A DNA stretch of 6,503 nt from Actinomycetota bacterium (GTDB lineage: Bacteria; Actinomycetota; Thermoleophilia; Gaiellales; Gaiellaceae), in contig JAFALP010000318.1 of the NCBI GenBank assembly GCA_019234175.1, forward strand, positions 1-6,503. The letters run 5' to 3'. Below are positions 1 to 4,941 of this stretch, piece after piece. The translations under genes were made by a program, and so were the position numbers. The stretch's first letter is position 1. Every line of letters begins with the position of its first letter. The notes beneath the pieces are model-generated. The model saw nothing but the letters and a program-made list of their open reading frames with translations, was not told where the DNA came from and made no database searches.

Positions 1-428
1 TCGACCGCCGCGTTGAAGCGCGGGTCGCCGTCGAGCCGCTCGTGCCACATCTCCGCGTGCTGGCGGTGGTACGTCTCCTCGCGGTCGATCTTCGCCGCGA
101 GGGGCAGCTCCGACTTGAGCGCGCTGATGCGGATCTCGTCCGCGACCTCGTACAGCCAGCGGCGCGCAATCGTGTGCGCCCAGTCGAGCAGGTGCAGCTG
201 CACGAGCGGTGCGCAGCGGTACTCCTCCGGCGCGCGGTCGAACGCGAGCGCGTCCGCGTCGTCGGTGAGCAGCTGGTACAGGGCGCGCGCGTGCCCGATC
301 TCATTCTGCGCGATCGACGAGAACGCGACGTCCTCCTCGAGGACCGGCGCGATGCCGGTCCACTCGGAGTCGCGCCAGCCGATGACGAGCTCGTCGTCAG
401 CCAGCCCGAGCAGCAGCTGCTCGTTCAC
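1..428 (-). CDS. paaC: Phenylacetyl-CoA epoxidase subunit PaaC (5' part; 3' end outside window)
   Basis: Structural subunit that pairs with PaaA in the multicomponent ring 1,2-phenylacetyl-CoA epoxidase (cytoplasmic, aerobic phenylacetate catabolism). The visible 142 residues are the N-terminal part of a ferritin-like helical protein: LADDELVIGWRDSEW at about 9-23, EEDVAFSSIA at 31-40, EIGHARALY at 43-51 and EETYHRQHAEMW at 117-128, all typical of PaaC. E. coli PaaC is about 248 aa, so about 57% is present. The start is GTG at 428. A TGA lies in frame three codons upstream, which excludes a longer protein, and AAGGAGG sits only 3 nt before the GTG, an unusually short spacing. The gene overlaps the end of paaB by 32 bp, so translation is probably coupled. 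In known complexes PaaC is non-catalytic although it keeps some metal-site-like residues. paaD and paaE would be expected beyond the window edge. Confidence 0.93.
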   Translation of the reverse strand, partial: MNEQLLLGLADDELVIGWRDSEWTGIAPVLEEDVAFSSIAQNEIGHARALYQLLTDDADALAFDRAPEEYRCAPLVQLHLLDWAHTIARRWLYEVADEIRISALKSELPLAAKIDREETYHRQHAEMWHERLDGDPRFNAAV

Positions 429-678
429 GTGCCTCCTTCAACCTCGCCTTGATCGAGTAGCCGTCGACGCGCCGGTACTTCAGGTCGAACTCGTCCGCCC
501 AGTCCTCGACGTCGTGGATCGCGTCGCGCGGAACGAGCCAGAGGCCGATCGACTCGCCCCGCCGGCCGTACTGCTCGCGCGCCCACGCCTCGGCGAACTC
601 CGCGTCGGGCGCGACGACCGAGCCCGCGTGCTCGAACGGCTGGCCCTTCCGCTCCTGGCGGAAGACCTCCCAGATCAC
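397..678 (-). CDS. paaB: Phenylacetyl-CoA epoxidase subunit PaaB
   Basis: Small subunit (93 aa; E. coli PaaB is about 95) that bridges the PaaA-PaaC heterodimers in the epoxidase. It begins IWEVFRQE, followed by GQPFEHAGSVVAPDAE at about 13-28, WAREQYGRRGE at 32-42 and LWLVPRDAI at 47-55, the characteristic PaaB layout, and ends in a charged Ala/Arg/Lys-rich tail. The frame stays open far upstream inside paaA, so the start must be chosen: GTG at 678 overlaps the TGA of paaA in a GTGA and places the conserved IWEVF directly after the initiator. No Shine-Dalgarno sequence is visible, in keeping with coupling to paaA translation. It overlaps paaC by 32 bp at its 3' end. Confidence 0.93.
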   Translation of the reverse strand: MIWEVFRQERKGQPFEHAGSVVAPDAEFAEAWAREQYGRRGESIGLWLVPRDAIHDVEDWADEFDLKYRRVDGYSIKARLKEARERAAAARAG

Positions 679-1565
679 GCCGCGAGCACGGTGTCGCGCA
701 CCCACCGCTCCTGGTCGAGGAAGCGGCGGCGGAACGAGAGCCGGTCCTCCGTGCGCGGCCCGTGACCGGTGACGACGTGCTTCAGCTCCGCCCAGTCCGG
801 CTCCGTGTACTGCCACACGCCGTCGTCGCCACGGCGCAGGTTCGGGTCGGGCACGGTGAGGCCGAGCTCCCAGATCTGCGGGACGTAGCCCTCGAGGAAC
901 TGCTGGCGCGCCTCCTCGTTCCCCTGCGACTTGATGCGCCAGACGTACATGGGGTCGTCCTCTTTCGGGATCGGGTTCCCATGGAACTGCATGAGCGGGC
1001 CCCACCAGCGGTTCAGCGCCTCCTGCACCAGCTCGAACTGCTCCGGAGTGCCGGTGACCATCGCGAGGATGACGTCGCGGCCGTGCAGGATGTGGAACGA
1101 CTCCTCCCAGCAGATCTTCTTCATGATCCGCGCATACGGGGCGTACGAGCACTTGAGCAGCGCCTTCTGGCTGATGATCGCGGCCGCGTCGACGAGCCAC
1201 GCGATGACGCCGACGTCGCCCCAGGTCTTCGTCGGGTAATGGAAGACGTTGTGGAACTTCGCCTTGCCGTCGACGAGATCGGCCAGGCACTGCTCGCGCG
1301 GCTTGCCCAGATCCTCCGCCACGCGGTAGATCAGTTGTGCATGCCCGACCTCGTCCTGCACCTTCGCCGTGAGGGCGAGCTTCCGCTGCAGCGTCGGCGC
1401 GCGGAGGATCCATTCCCGCTCGGGGAGGACCCCCATGAGCTCGGAGTTGCCGTGCATCTCGATGAACTTCACGAGCTTGGCCCGGTAGTCGTCCGGCATC
1501 CAGTCGGTCGTCTCCACCTGGCCGCCGCCCTGGACGTACTCGAGAAATGCCTGCTCATCCCGCAT
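675..1565 (-). CDS. paaA: Phenylacetyl-CoA epoxidase catalytic subunit PaaA
   Basis: Catalytic di-iron subunit (296 aa) of the ring 1,2-phenylacetyl-CoA epoxidase, which adds one oxygen atom to the aromatic ring of phenylacetyl-CoA. The four-helix ferritin-like core is clear. Likely iron ligands by motif are E42 (SELMG), E72 and H75 (DEVGHAQ), D126 (WLVDAAA), and E155 and H158 (EESFH). Further family signatures are LPEREWILRAPTLQRK at about 47-62 and FHYPTKTWGDVG at 108-119. Length is close to that of known PaaA proteins. The ATG at 1565 is preceded by GGAAGG with 9 nt spacing, a good ribosome binding site. It is the first gene of the visible paaABC operon, divergent from the TetR regulator, and its leader contains a PaaR-type operator, so repression relieved by phenylacetyl-CoA is expected. 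All key residues are present; I see no sign of damage. Confidence 0.97.
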   Translation of the reverse strand: MRDEQAFLEYVQGGGQVETTDWMPDDYRAKLVKFIEMHGNSELMGVLPEREWILRAPTLQRKLALTAKVQDEVGHAQLIYRVAEDLGKPREQCLADLVDGKAKFHNVFHYPTKTWGDVGVIAWLVDAAAIISQKALLKCSYAPYARIMKKICWEESFHILHGRDVILAMVTGTPEQFELVQEALNRWWGPLMQFHGNPIPKEDDPMYVWRIKSQGNEEARQQFLEGYVPQIWELGLTVPDPNLRRGDDGVWQYTEPDWAELKHVVTGHGPRTEDRLSFRRRFLDQERWVRDTVLAA

Positions 1566-1579
1566 TTCACACCGCCTTC

Positions 1580-1593
1580 CGAACGATCGTTAG
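1580..1593. promoter_or_regulatory. PaaR-type operator (inverted repeat)
   Basis: The 14-mer CGAACGATCGTTAG contains the perfect palindrome AACGATCGTT (1582-1591). It fits at every fixed position the consensus I recall for Thermus thermophilus PaaR, CNAACGNNCGTTNG. It lies in the 42-bp gap between paaA and the divergent tetR gene, 15 nt before the paaA start codon, where a bound repressor could block both directions. The repeat and its place are seen directly; the consensus is from memory and binding is inferred. Confidence 0.8.
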
Positions 1594-1596
1594 CCT
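1591..1596 (+). promoter_or_regulatory. Candidate -10 box of the tetR (paaR) promoter
   Basis: TAGCCT fits TANNNT, ends 11 nt before the ATG at 1608, and overlaps the right half of the PaaR-type operator, so binding would repress the regulator itself. No Shine-Dalgarno sequence lies before this ATG, suggesting a very short leader or none. No -35 match is visible. Confidence 0.3.
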
Positions 1597-1600
1597 CCAC

Positions 1601-1606
1601 AGTCTA
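1601..1606 (-). promoter_or_regulatory. Candidate -10 box of the paaABC promoter
   Basis: On the minus strand this reads TAGACT, matching the TANNNT -10 pattern. It predicts a transcript start near 1594, giving a short leader of about 30 nt that carries the operator and the GGAAGG ribosome binding site of paaA. No convincing -35 box is seen at the usual distance, so the call is weak. Confidence 0.35.
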
Positions 1607-1607
1607 G

Positions 1608-2180
1608 ATGTCCGAACGGCGTTCCGAGCTAACCCGCACCGCCGCCCGGCTCTTCGCCGAGAAGGGCTACCACGGCACCTCCATCGGCGACCTCGCGCAG
1701 GCCCTCGGCGTCCAGAAGGGCTCGCTCTACGCTCACATCGAGTCGAAGGCCGACCTCCTCTGGGAGGTGGCGAACGAGGGCGGCGCGGCCTTCCACGCCG
1801 GCCTCGACGCCGTGCCCGAGGAGGGGCCGATCGTCGACCGCATCCGCGACGCGCTGCGGGCGCACCTGCGCGTCGTGGCGGAGCAGCTCGACGTGGCGAC
1901 GGTCTTCATCCGCGAGTGGCGCTACCTCGAAGGCGAGCGGCGCGACGCGTTCGTCGCCGAGCGGCGGCGCTGCGAGGAGCGGTTCCGCGCGCTCTTCCGG
2001 GAAGGCCGCGAGCTCGGGGAGCTCCGCACCGATCTCGACGACGGTACGGCCGCGCTGCTCGCGCTGTCGGCTGCGAACTGGGCGTACACGTGGCTTCGCC
2101 CCGGATCGGACACGGACGCGCTCGCCGACCGCTTCACCGCGGTACTCGTCGACGGCATGCGAGGGTACGCGACGCCGTGA
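1608..2180 (+). CDS. paaR: TetR-family repressor, probable PaaR of the phenylacetate operon
   Basis: Transcriptional repressor of 190 aa, the usual TetR length. The N-terminal DNA-binding domain spans about residues 5-52, with LTRTAARLFAEKGYHGTS leading into the helix-turn-helix IGDLAQALGVQKGSLYAHIESK. The all-helical C-terminal part has REWRYLEGERRDAF at about 102-115 and later ANWAYTWLRPG at 156-166, a pattern common in acyl-CoA-sensing TetR regulators such as PaaR and KstR2. It is divergent from paaA and shares a 42-bp region holding an exact PaaR-type site, so phenylacetyl-CoA is the likely inducer and autoregulation is likely. The ATG at 1608 has no ribosome binding site. Its TGA overlaps the next gene's GTG, so it is co-expressed with a lipid kinase. 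A related acyl-CoA regulator is the main alternative. Confidence 0.8.
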   Translation: MSERRSELTRTAARLFAEKGYHGTSIGDLAQALGVQKGSLYAHIESKADLLWEVANEGGAAFHAGLDAVPEEGPIVDRIRDALRAHLRVVAEQLDVATVFIREWRYLEGERRDAFVAERRRCEERFRALFREGRELGELRTDLDDGTAALLALSAANWAYTWLRPGSDTDALADRFTAVLVDGMRGYATP

Positions 2181-3073
2181 AGCGCGCTCTCCTCGTCGTC
2201 AACCCGTTCGCCACCAATGTGACGCAGGAGAAGCTGGCGTCGGTGCAGTCGGCGCTGCAGCGCGTCGCGACGCTGGAGGTGGCGCTGACGGAGCGGCCGC
2301 GGCACGCGACGGAGATCGTCACCGATGCGATCGGCCGCGACCTCGACGCCGTCGTCGTCTTCTCCGGCGACGGCGGGTTCAACGAGGCGCTGAACGGCCT
2401 CACGCGCGACGTGCCCATCGGCTTTCTGCCGGGTGGCGGAACGAGCGTTCTCGCACGCTCGCTCGGCATGCCGCACGACGCGGTGCTCGCAGCGCATCGC
2501 CTCGCCGACTCGATCGAGGCCGAGCGCATGCGGCGCATCACCGTCGGCCGCGTCAACGGGCGGCGCTTCGCCTTCGCCGCCGGCCTCGGCCTCGACGCGG
2601 AGGCCGTGCGCCGCGTCGACCTGAAGGGCCGCAGCGACGAGGGGAGGCGTCCCGGCGACTTCGCGTTCGCATTCGCCGTCGTCGCCGCGCTCGCCACGAA
2701 GCGTGGGCACATGGAGCCCGCGATGGAGGTGAAGGGGATGGGGCGCGCGGCGTTCGCGTTCGTCGCGAACGGAAGCCCGTACACGTATCTGCGCCGGCTG
2801 CCGCTGCCCATCGTCCCCTCCGCGCACTTCGAGGACGGGCTCGATCTCGTCGCGCCCATGCGCGTGCGCCGACGCTCGCTCGTGCCGTTCGCCGTGGAGG
2901 TGCTCTCTGGGCACTCGGTCGGTCGCAGCAACACGCTGTACGGACACGACCTCGACCGCGTCGAGATCGTCTGCGACGAGCCGACCGCGCTGCAGGCCGA
3001 CGGCGAGGACCTCGGCAACGTGATCGACGCGGTGTTCGAGGCGGAGCGCGGCGCCGTCTCCGTCTTCGTCTAG
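2177..3073 (+). CDS. Diacylglycerol/sphingosine kinase-like lipid kinase
   Basis: 298-aa member of the DAGK catalytic family (YegS/DgkB/LCB5-like), ATP-dependent kinases that phosphorylate a lipid hydroxyl such as that of diacylglycerol. Family landmarks in order: VVNPFA at about 7-12 (family NPxSG), VFSGDGGFNEALNGL at 61-75 (family GGDGTxNExxNGL), PGGGTSVLARSLGMP at 85-99, a second domain with FAAGLGLDAE at 133-142 and ANGSPYTY at 197-204, and the C-terminal ALQADGEDLG at 271-280, whose Asp-Gly-Glu is conserved in the family active site. No signal peptide or transmembrane helix is seen, so it is probably a soluble or membrane-associated cytoplasmic enzyme. The GTG start overlaps the regulator's TGA (GTGA), with GAGGG 11 nt upstream. 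The nucleotide loops differ somewhat from consensus. The substrate cannot be read from sequence, and a link to phenylacetate rests only on context. Confidence 0.88.
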   Translation: MKRALLVVNPFATNVTQEKLASVQSALQRVATLEVALTERPRHATEIVTDAIGRDLDAVVVFSGDGGFNEALNGLTRDVPIGFLPGGGTSVLARSLGMPHDAVLAAHRLADSIEAERMRRITVGRVNGRRFAFAAGLGLDAEAVRRVDLKGRSDEGRRPGDFAFAFAVVAALATKRGHMEPAMEVKGMGRAAFAFVANGSPYTYLRRLPLPIVPSAHFEDGLDLVAPMRVRRRSLVPFAVEVLSGHSVGRSNTLYGHDLDRVEIVCDEPTALQADGEDLGNVIDAVFEAERGAVSVFV

Positions 3074-3105
3074 TCCACACTGGACTACTCCAAAGTGGAG
3101 GAGTA
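3074..3105. promoter_or_regulatory. Stacked dyads, probable PadR operator
   Basis: Two near-identical inverted repeats of the form TCCA-N3-TGGA lie 15 bp apart centre to centre: TCCACACTGGA (3074-3084) and TCCAAAGTGGA (3089-3099). Each extends by one base pair of symmetry. A wider dyad, TACTCC-N8-GGAGTA (3086-3091 with 3100-3105), encloses the second. They fill the space between the lipid kinase stop and padR and lie across the predicted promoter spacer. Autoregulation is common among PadR proteins, so this is the likely binding site of the downstream regulator. Confidence 0.6.
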
Positions 3106-3109
3106 AGAT
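3081..3109 (+). promoter_or_regulatory. Predicted padR promoter, leaderless
   Basis: TGGACT (3081-3086, -35-like) and TAAGAT (3104-3109, -10) are separated by exactly 17 bp. The -10 is followed by 6 nt and then the ATG at 3116, so the predicted first transcribed base is the A of the start codon. The purine-rich GGAGGAG at 3098-3104 looks like a ribosome binding site but is 11 nt from the ATG and would lie outside a leaderless transcript. The operator dyads overlap both boxes and the spacer. Confidence 0.6.
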
Positions 3110-3115
3110 TCGCGC

Positions 3116-3640
3116 ATGCCGGCCGCCGCCTCCGTCGCCTCGCTGACGACCACGGAGGCGGCCGTGCTCGCGCTGCTCGCGATCGAGGGCGAGCAGTCGG
3201 CGTACGACCTCGCGAAGGCGGTCGAGCGCGCGATCGGCCACATCTGGTCTCCGGCGCGCAGCGGCCTGTTCGCGACGATGCCGCGCCTCGCCAGGGAGGG
3301 CCTCGCCGAGCGGCGAGGGCGCCGCTATCGAATCTCGCGTGCCGGTCGCGCCGCGCTCGACGCGTGGCTGGAGACGGTCGAGCCCGGCGCGCGCGAGACG
3401 TTCTTCCTGAAGCTCTTCGTCGGCGGCCTCACCACGCCCGACGTCCTGCGCGAGCACGTGAAGCAGTTCGTCGCCGACACGGAGGCGCGCCGCGACGAGC
3501 TCCGTGCGATCGAGCGCACGAACACGAACGCAGGCCACGACTGGTTCCACCGGCGCCTGCTCGACTACGGCATCGCGCGCGCCGAGCTCGAGCTCGAGTG
3601 GGCCGGCGGCGTCGCGCGCGCGCTCGCCCGGCGCACGTGA
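3116..3640 (+). CDS. PadR-family transcriptional regulator
   Basis: 174-aa winged-helix regulator. The PadR N-terminal domain spans about residues 10-80: TTTEAAVLALLAIEGEQSAY, then DLAKAVERAIGHIW and SPARSGLFATMPRLAREGLAE, matching the family's S-x-G-x-[IL][YF]-x-x-[LM]-x-R-L recognition region and wing. The C-terminal half (about 90-170) is helical and charged, with FFLKLFVGG at 96-104 and a long helix ending ELELEW, as in the PadR/VirR C-terminal dimerisation domain. The ATG is at 3116. Its promoter carries stacked dyads, so it probably represses its own operon. The last codon overlaps the next gene as GTGA, so regulator and hydrolase form a cassette. PadR proteins often sense small aromatic or lipophilic molecules, but the ligand here is unknown. 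Confidence 0.88.
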   Translation: MPAAASVASLTTTEAAVLALLAIEGEQSAYDLAKAVERAIGHIWSPARSGLFATMPRLAREGLAERRGRRYRISRAGRAALDAWLETVEPGARETFFLKLFVGGLTTPDVLREHVKQFVADTEARRDELRAIERTNTNAGHDWFHRRLLDYGIARAELELEWAGGVARALARRT

Positions 3641-4932
3641 TCGCCTGGACGGGGACCTACGTGCTGCCGGCGTCGGCGGCTCCCGTCGCCATGTCGGTGG
3701 AGGAGCATGGGAGCACCGCGACCGTGTCGCTCGGTCCGGGTCACAGCGGCGCGACCGACGTCGCGATCGGCGCGAGCGGAACCCGGGTGCGCTTCGTGCT
3801 TCCGGGCGGGGTCGAGTTCGACGGCATCGTCCGCCGGCGCGCGCTCATGGGCACGGTTCGGCAGGGTGCGCTGCGGGGGAGGTTCACGCTCCGACGCGGC
3901 GTCTCGCGCCTGCTCCCGCTGCTCGGCGTGTACCACGGTCCGCAGGGCGACGTGGCGATCGTGCAGCCCGAGGGCGTGCCGCCCATCCTCGTCGAGCTCC
4001 CGTCCGGCGCGACGCACGGGATCGGCCCGTCGCTCACCGTCGGCGCGCGCCTCGGAGACACGCGTGGGAATGGCAGCGTGGTCCCAACCGCGACCGGCTT
4101 CACGTGGAAGGGGACGAGCTACAGACGCCTCGCGCTGCGACAGCGGGAGATCCGCGTGGGCGTCGATGCGGCCACACTCACGCTCCCGCCGGGGCGCGGC
4201 CCGTTCCCCGCGGTGGTGACGGTGCACGGGTCCGGCGTTGCGACCCGCGACGAGTTCGACGTCTTCACCATGGACCTCGCGCTGCACGGCGTCGCGGTCC
4301 TCGCCGACGACAAGCGCGGCACCGGCGAGTCGCAGGGAGCGTATCCCGGCGACGTCGCGACCATCTCGACGCTCTCGGTCCTCGCCGCTGACGCGCGCCG
4401 GGAAGTGCGATACCTCGCGTCGCTGCCGCAGATCGACGCGAGACGGATCGGGCTGTGGGGCGACAGCCAGGGAGGGTGGATCGTCCCGCTCGCGGCGTCG
4501 CGCAACCCGCTCGTCCACTGGGCGATCCTCAACAGCGGCCCGACGGTCACGGTCGGCGAGAGCGACCTCTGGGCCTCGCTCGCCGGCGCGTCCGAGTCGC
4601 CGCCGAGCGGCACACGCGCGAAGATGCTCGCGGAGGTGCGCGCGTCCGGGCCGTCCGGCTTCGACCCGGCGCCGGCGCTCCGTTCGCTCGCCATCCCGGT
4701 GCTCTGGATGTACGGCTCCGACGACCGCAACGTGCCGACCGAGCTCTGCGTCGACCGGCTGCGCGCGCTCCAGCCCGGCCACGACTTCAGCTGGTACGTG
4801 CTCCCGACCGCGCACACGCCGCTCGTGCTGCCGACCGGCCTGCTTTCGAGCCTGCCGCGGTCGCCCGGCTTCGACCCGCGCTTCTTCCCCGACGTCGCCA
4901 GGTGGCTACAGGCCCGCGGGATCACTCACTAG
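3637..4932 (+). CDS. Two-domain alpha/beta hydrolase (serine esterase/peptidase-like)
   Basis: 431-aa serine hydrolase. The N-terminal 170 residues or so are rich in beta strands and turns (VSLGPGHSGATDVAIG, then VRFVLPGGVEFDGIVRR) and look like a separate substrate-shaping domain; I do not recognise it. The alpha/beta fold follows: HGSG at 197-200 (oxyanion region), DDKRGTGES at 224-232, the nucleophile elbow GDSQGG with S277, a probable acid at D362 or D363 in GSDDRNVP, and H393 in TAHTPL, so a full catalytic triad is plausible. No signal peptide or lipobox is seen, suggesting a cytoplasmic enzyme. The GTG at 3637 is chosen for its GTGA overlap with padR; ATG at 3691 (residue 19) is an alternative that would trim the first strand. 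The fold resembles dienelactone hydrolase/S9-peptidase-like esterases; the substrate is unknown. Confidence 0.82.
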   Translation: MIAWTGTYVLPASAAPVAMSVEEHGSTATVSLGPGHSGATDVAIGASGTRVRFVLPGGVEFDGIVRRRALMGTVRQGALRGRFTLRRGVSRLLPLLGVYHGPQGDVAIVQPEGVPPILVELPSGATHGIGPSLTVGARLGDTRGNGSVVPTATGFTWKGTSYRRLALRQREIRVGVDAATLTLPPGRGPFPAVVTVHGSGVATRDEFDVFTMDLALHGVAVLADDKRGTGESQGAYPGDVATISTLSVLAADARREVRYLASLPQIDARRIGLWGDSQGGWIVPLAASRNPLVHWAILNSGPTVTVGESDLWASLAGASESPPSGTRAKMLAEVRASGPSGFDPAPALRSLAIPVLWMYGSDDRNVPTELCVDRLRALQPGHDFSWYVLPTAHTPLVLPTGLLSSLPRSPGFDPRFFPDVARWLQARGITH

Positions 4933-4935
4933 GCT
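4930..4935 (+). promoter_or_regulatory. Candidate -10 box of the E1 operon, leaderless
   Basis: TAGGCT fits TANNNT and is followed by 6 nt and then the GTG at 4942, the same geometry as before padR. The box includes the TAG stop codon of the hydrolase gene. No Shine-Dalgarno sequence precedes the GTG. A -35 match is not evident, and read-through from the padR operon is an alternative source of transcript. Confidence 0.4.
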
Positions 4936-4941
4936 TCATGC

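Noticed and set aside
762..1607. A 281-codon plus-strand open frame opposite paaA
   Set aside because: No family signature, and it would run through the divergent promoter and operator region; paaA on the other strand is unmistakable.
3074..3100. The inverted repeats after the lipid kinase as a transcription terminator
   Set aside because: A hairpin can be drawn, but the stems are short, GC content is modest and no T-run follows. Place and symmetry fit an operator better.
1922..3550. A 542-codon open frame on the minus strand opposite paaR, the lipid kinase and padR
   Set aside because: It is Arg/Ala/Glu-rich with no recognisable motif and exactly opposes three genes with clear family signatures. 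Long antisense frames are expected at this GC content.
3583..3596. A perfect 14-bp palindrome, CGAGCTCGAGCTCG, near the end of padR
   Set aside because: It is fully explained by alternating Glu and Leu codons (ELELE) with G/C third positions, inside a helix typical of the protein family.
3565..4815. A 416-codon minus-strand open frame opposite the hydrolase
   Set aside because: Low-complexity Arg/Ala/Asp/Glu composition and no motif; it is the complement of a gene with an intact catalytic triad.
4938..4940. The ATG just before the E1 alpha gene as its start codon
   Set aside because: It is out of frame with the E1 alpha reading frame by one base; the GTG at 4942 is in frame and fits the family N-terminus.
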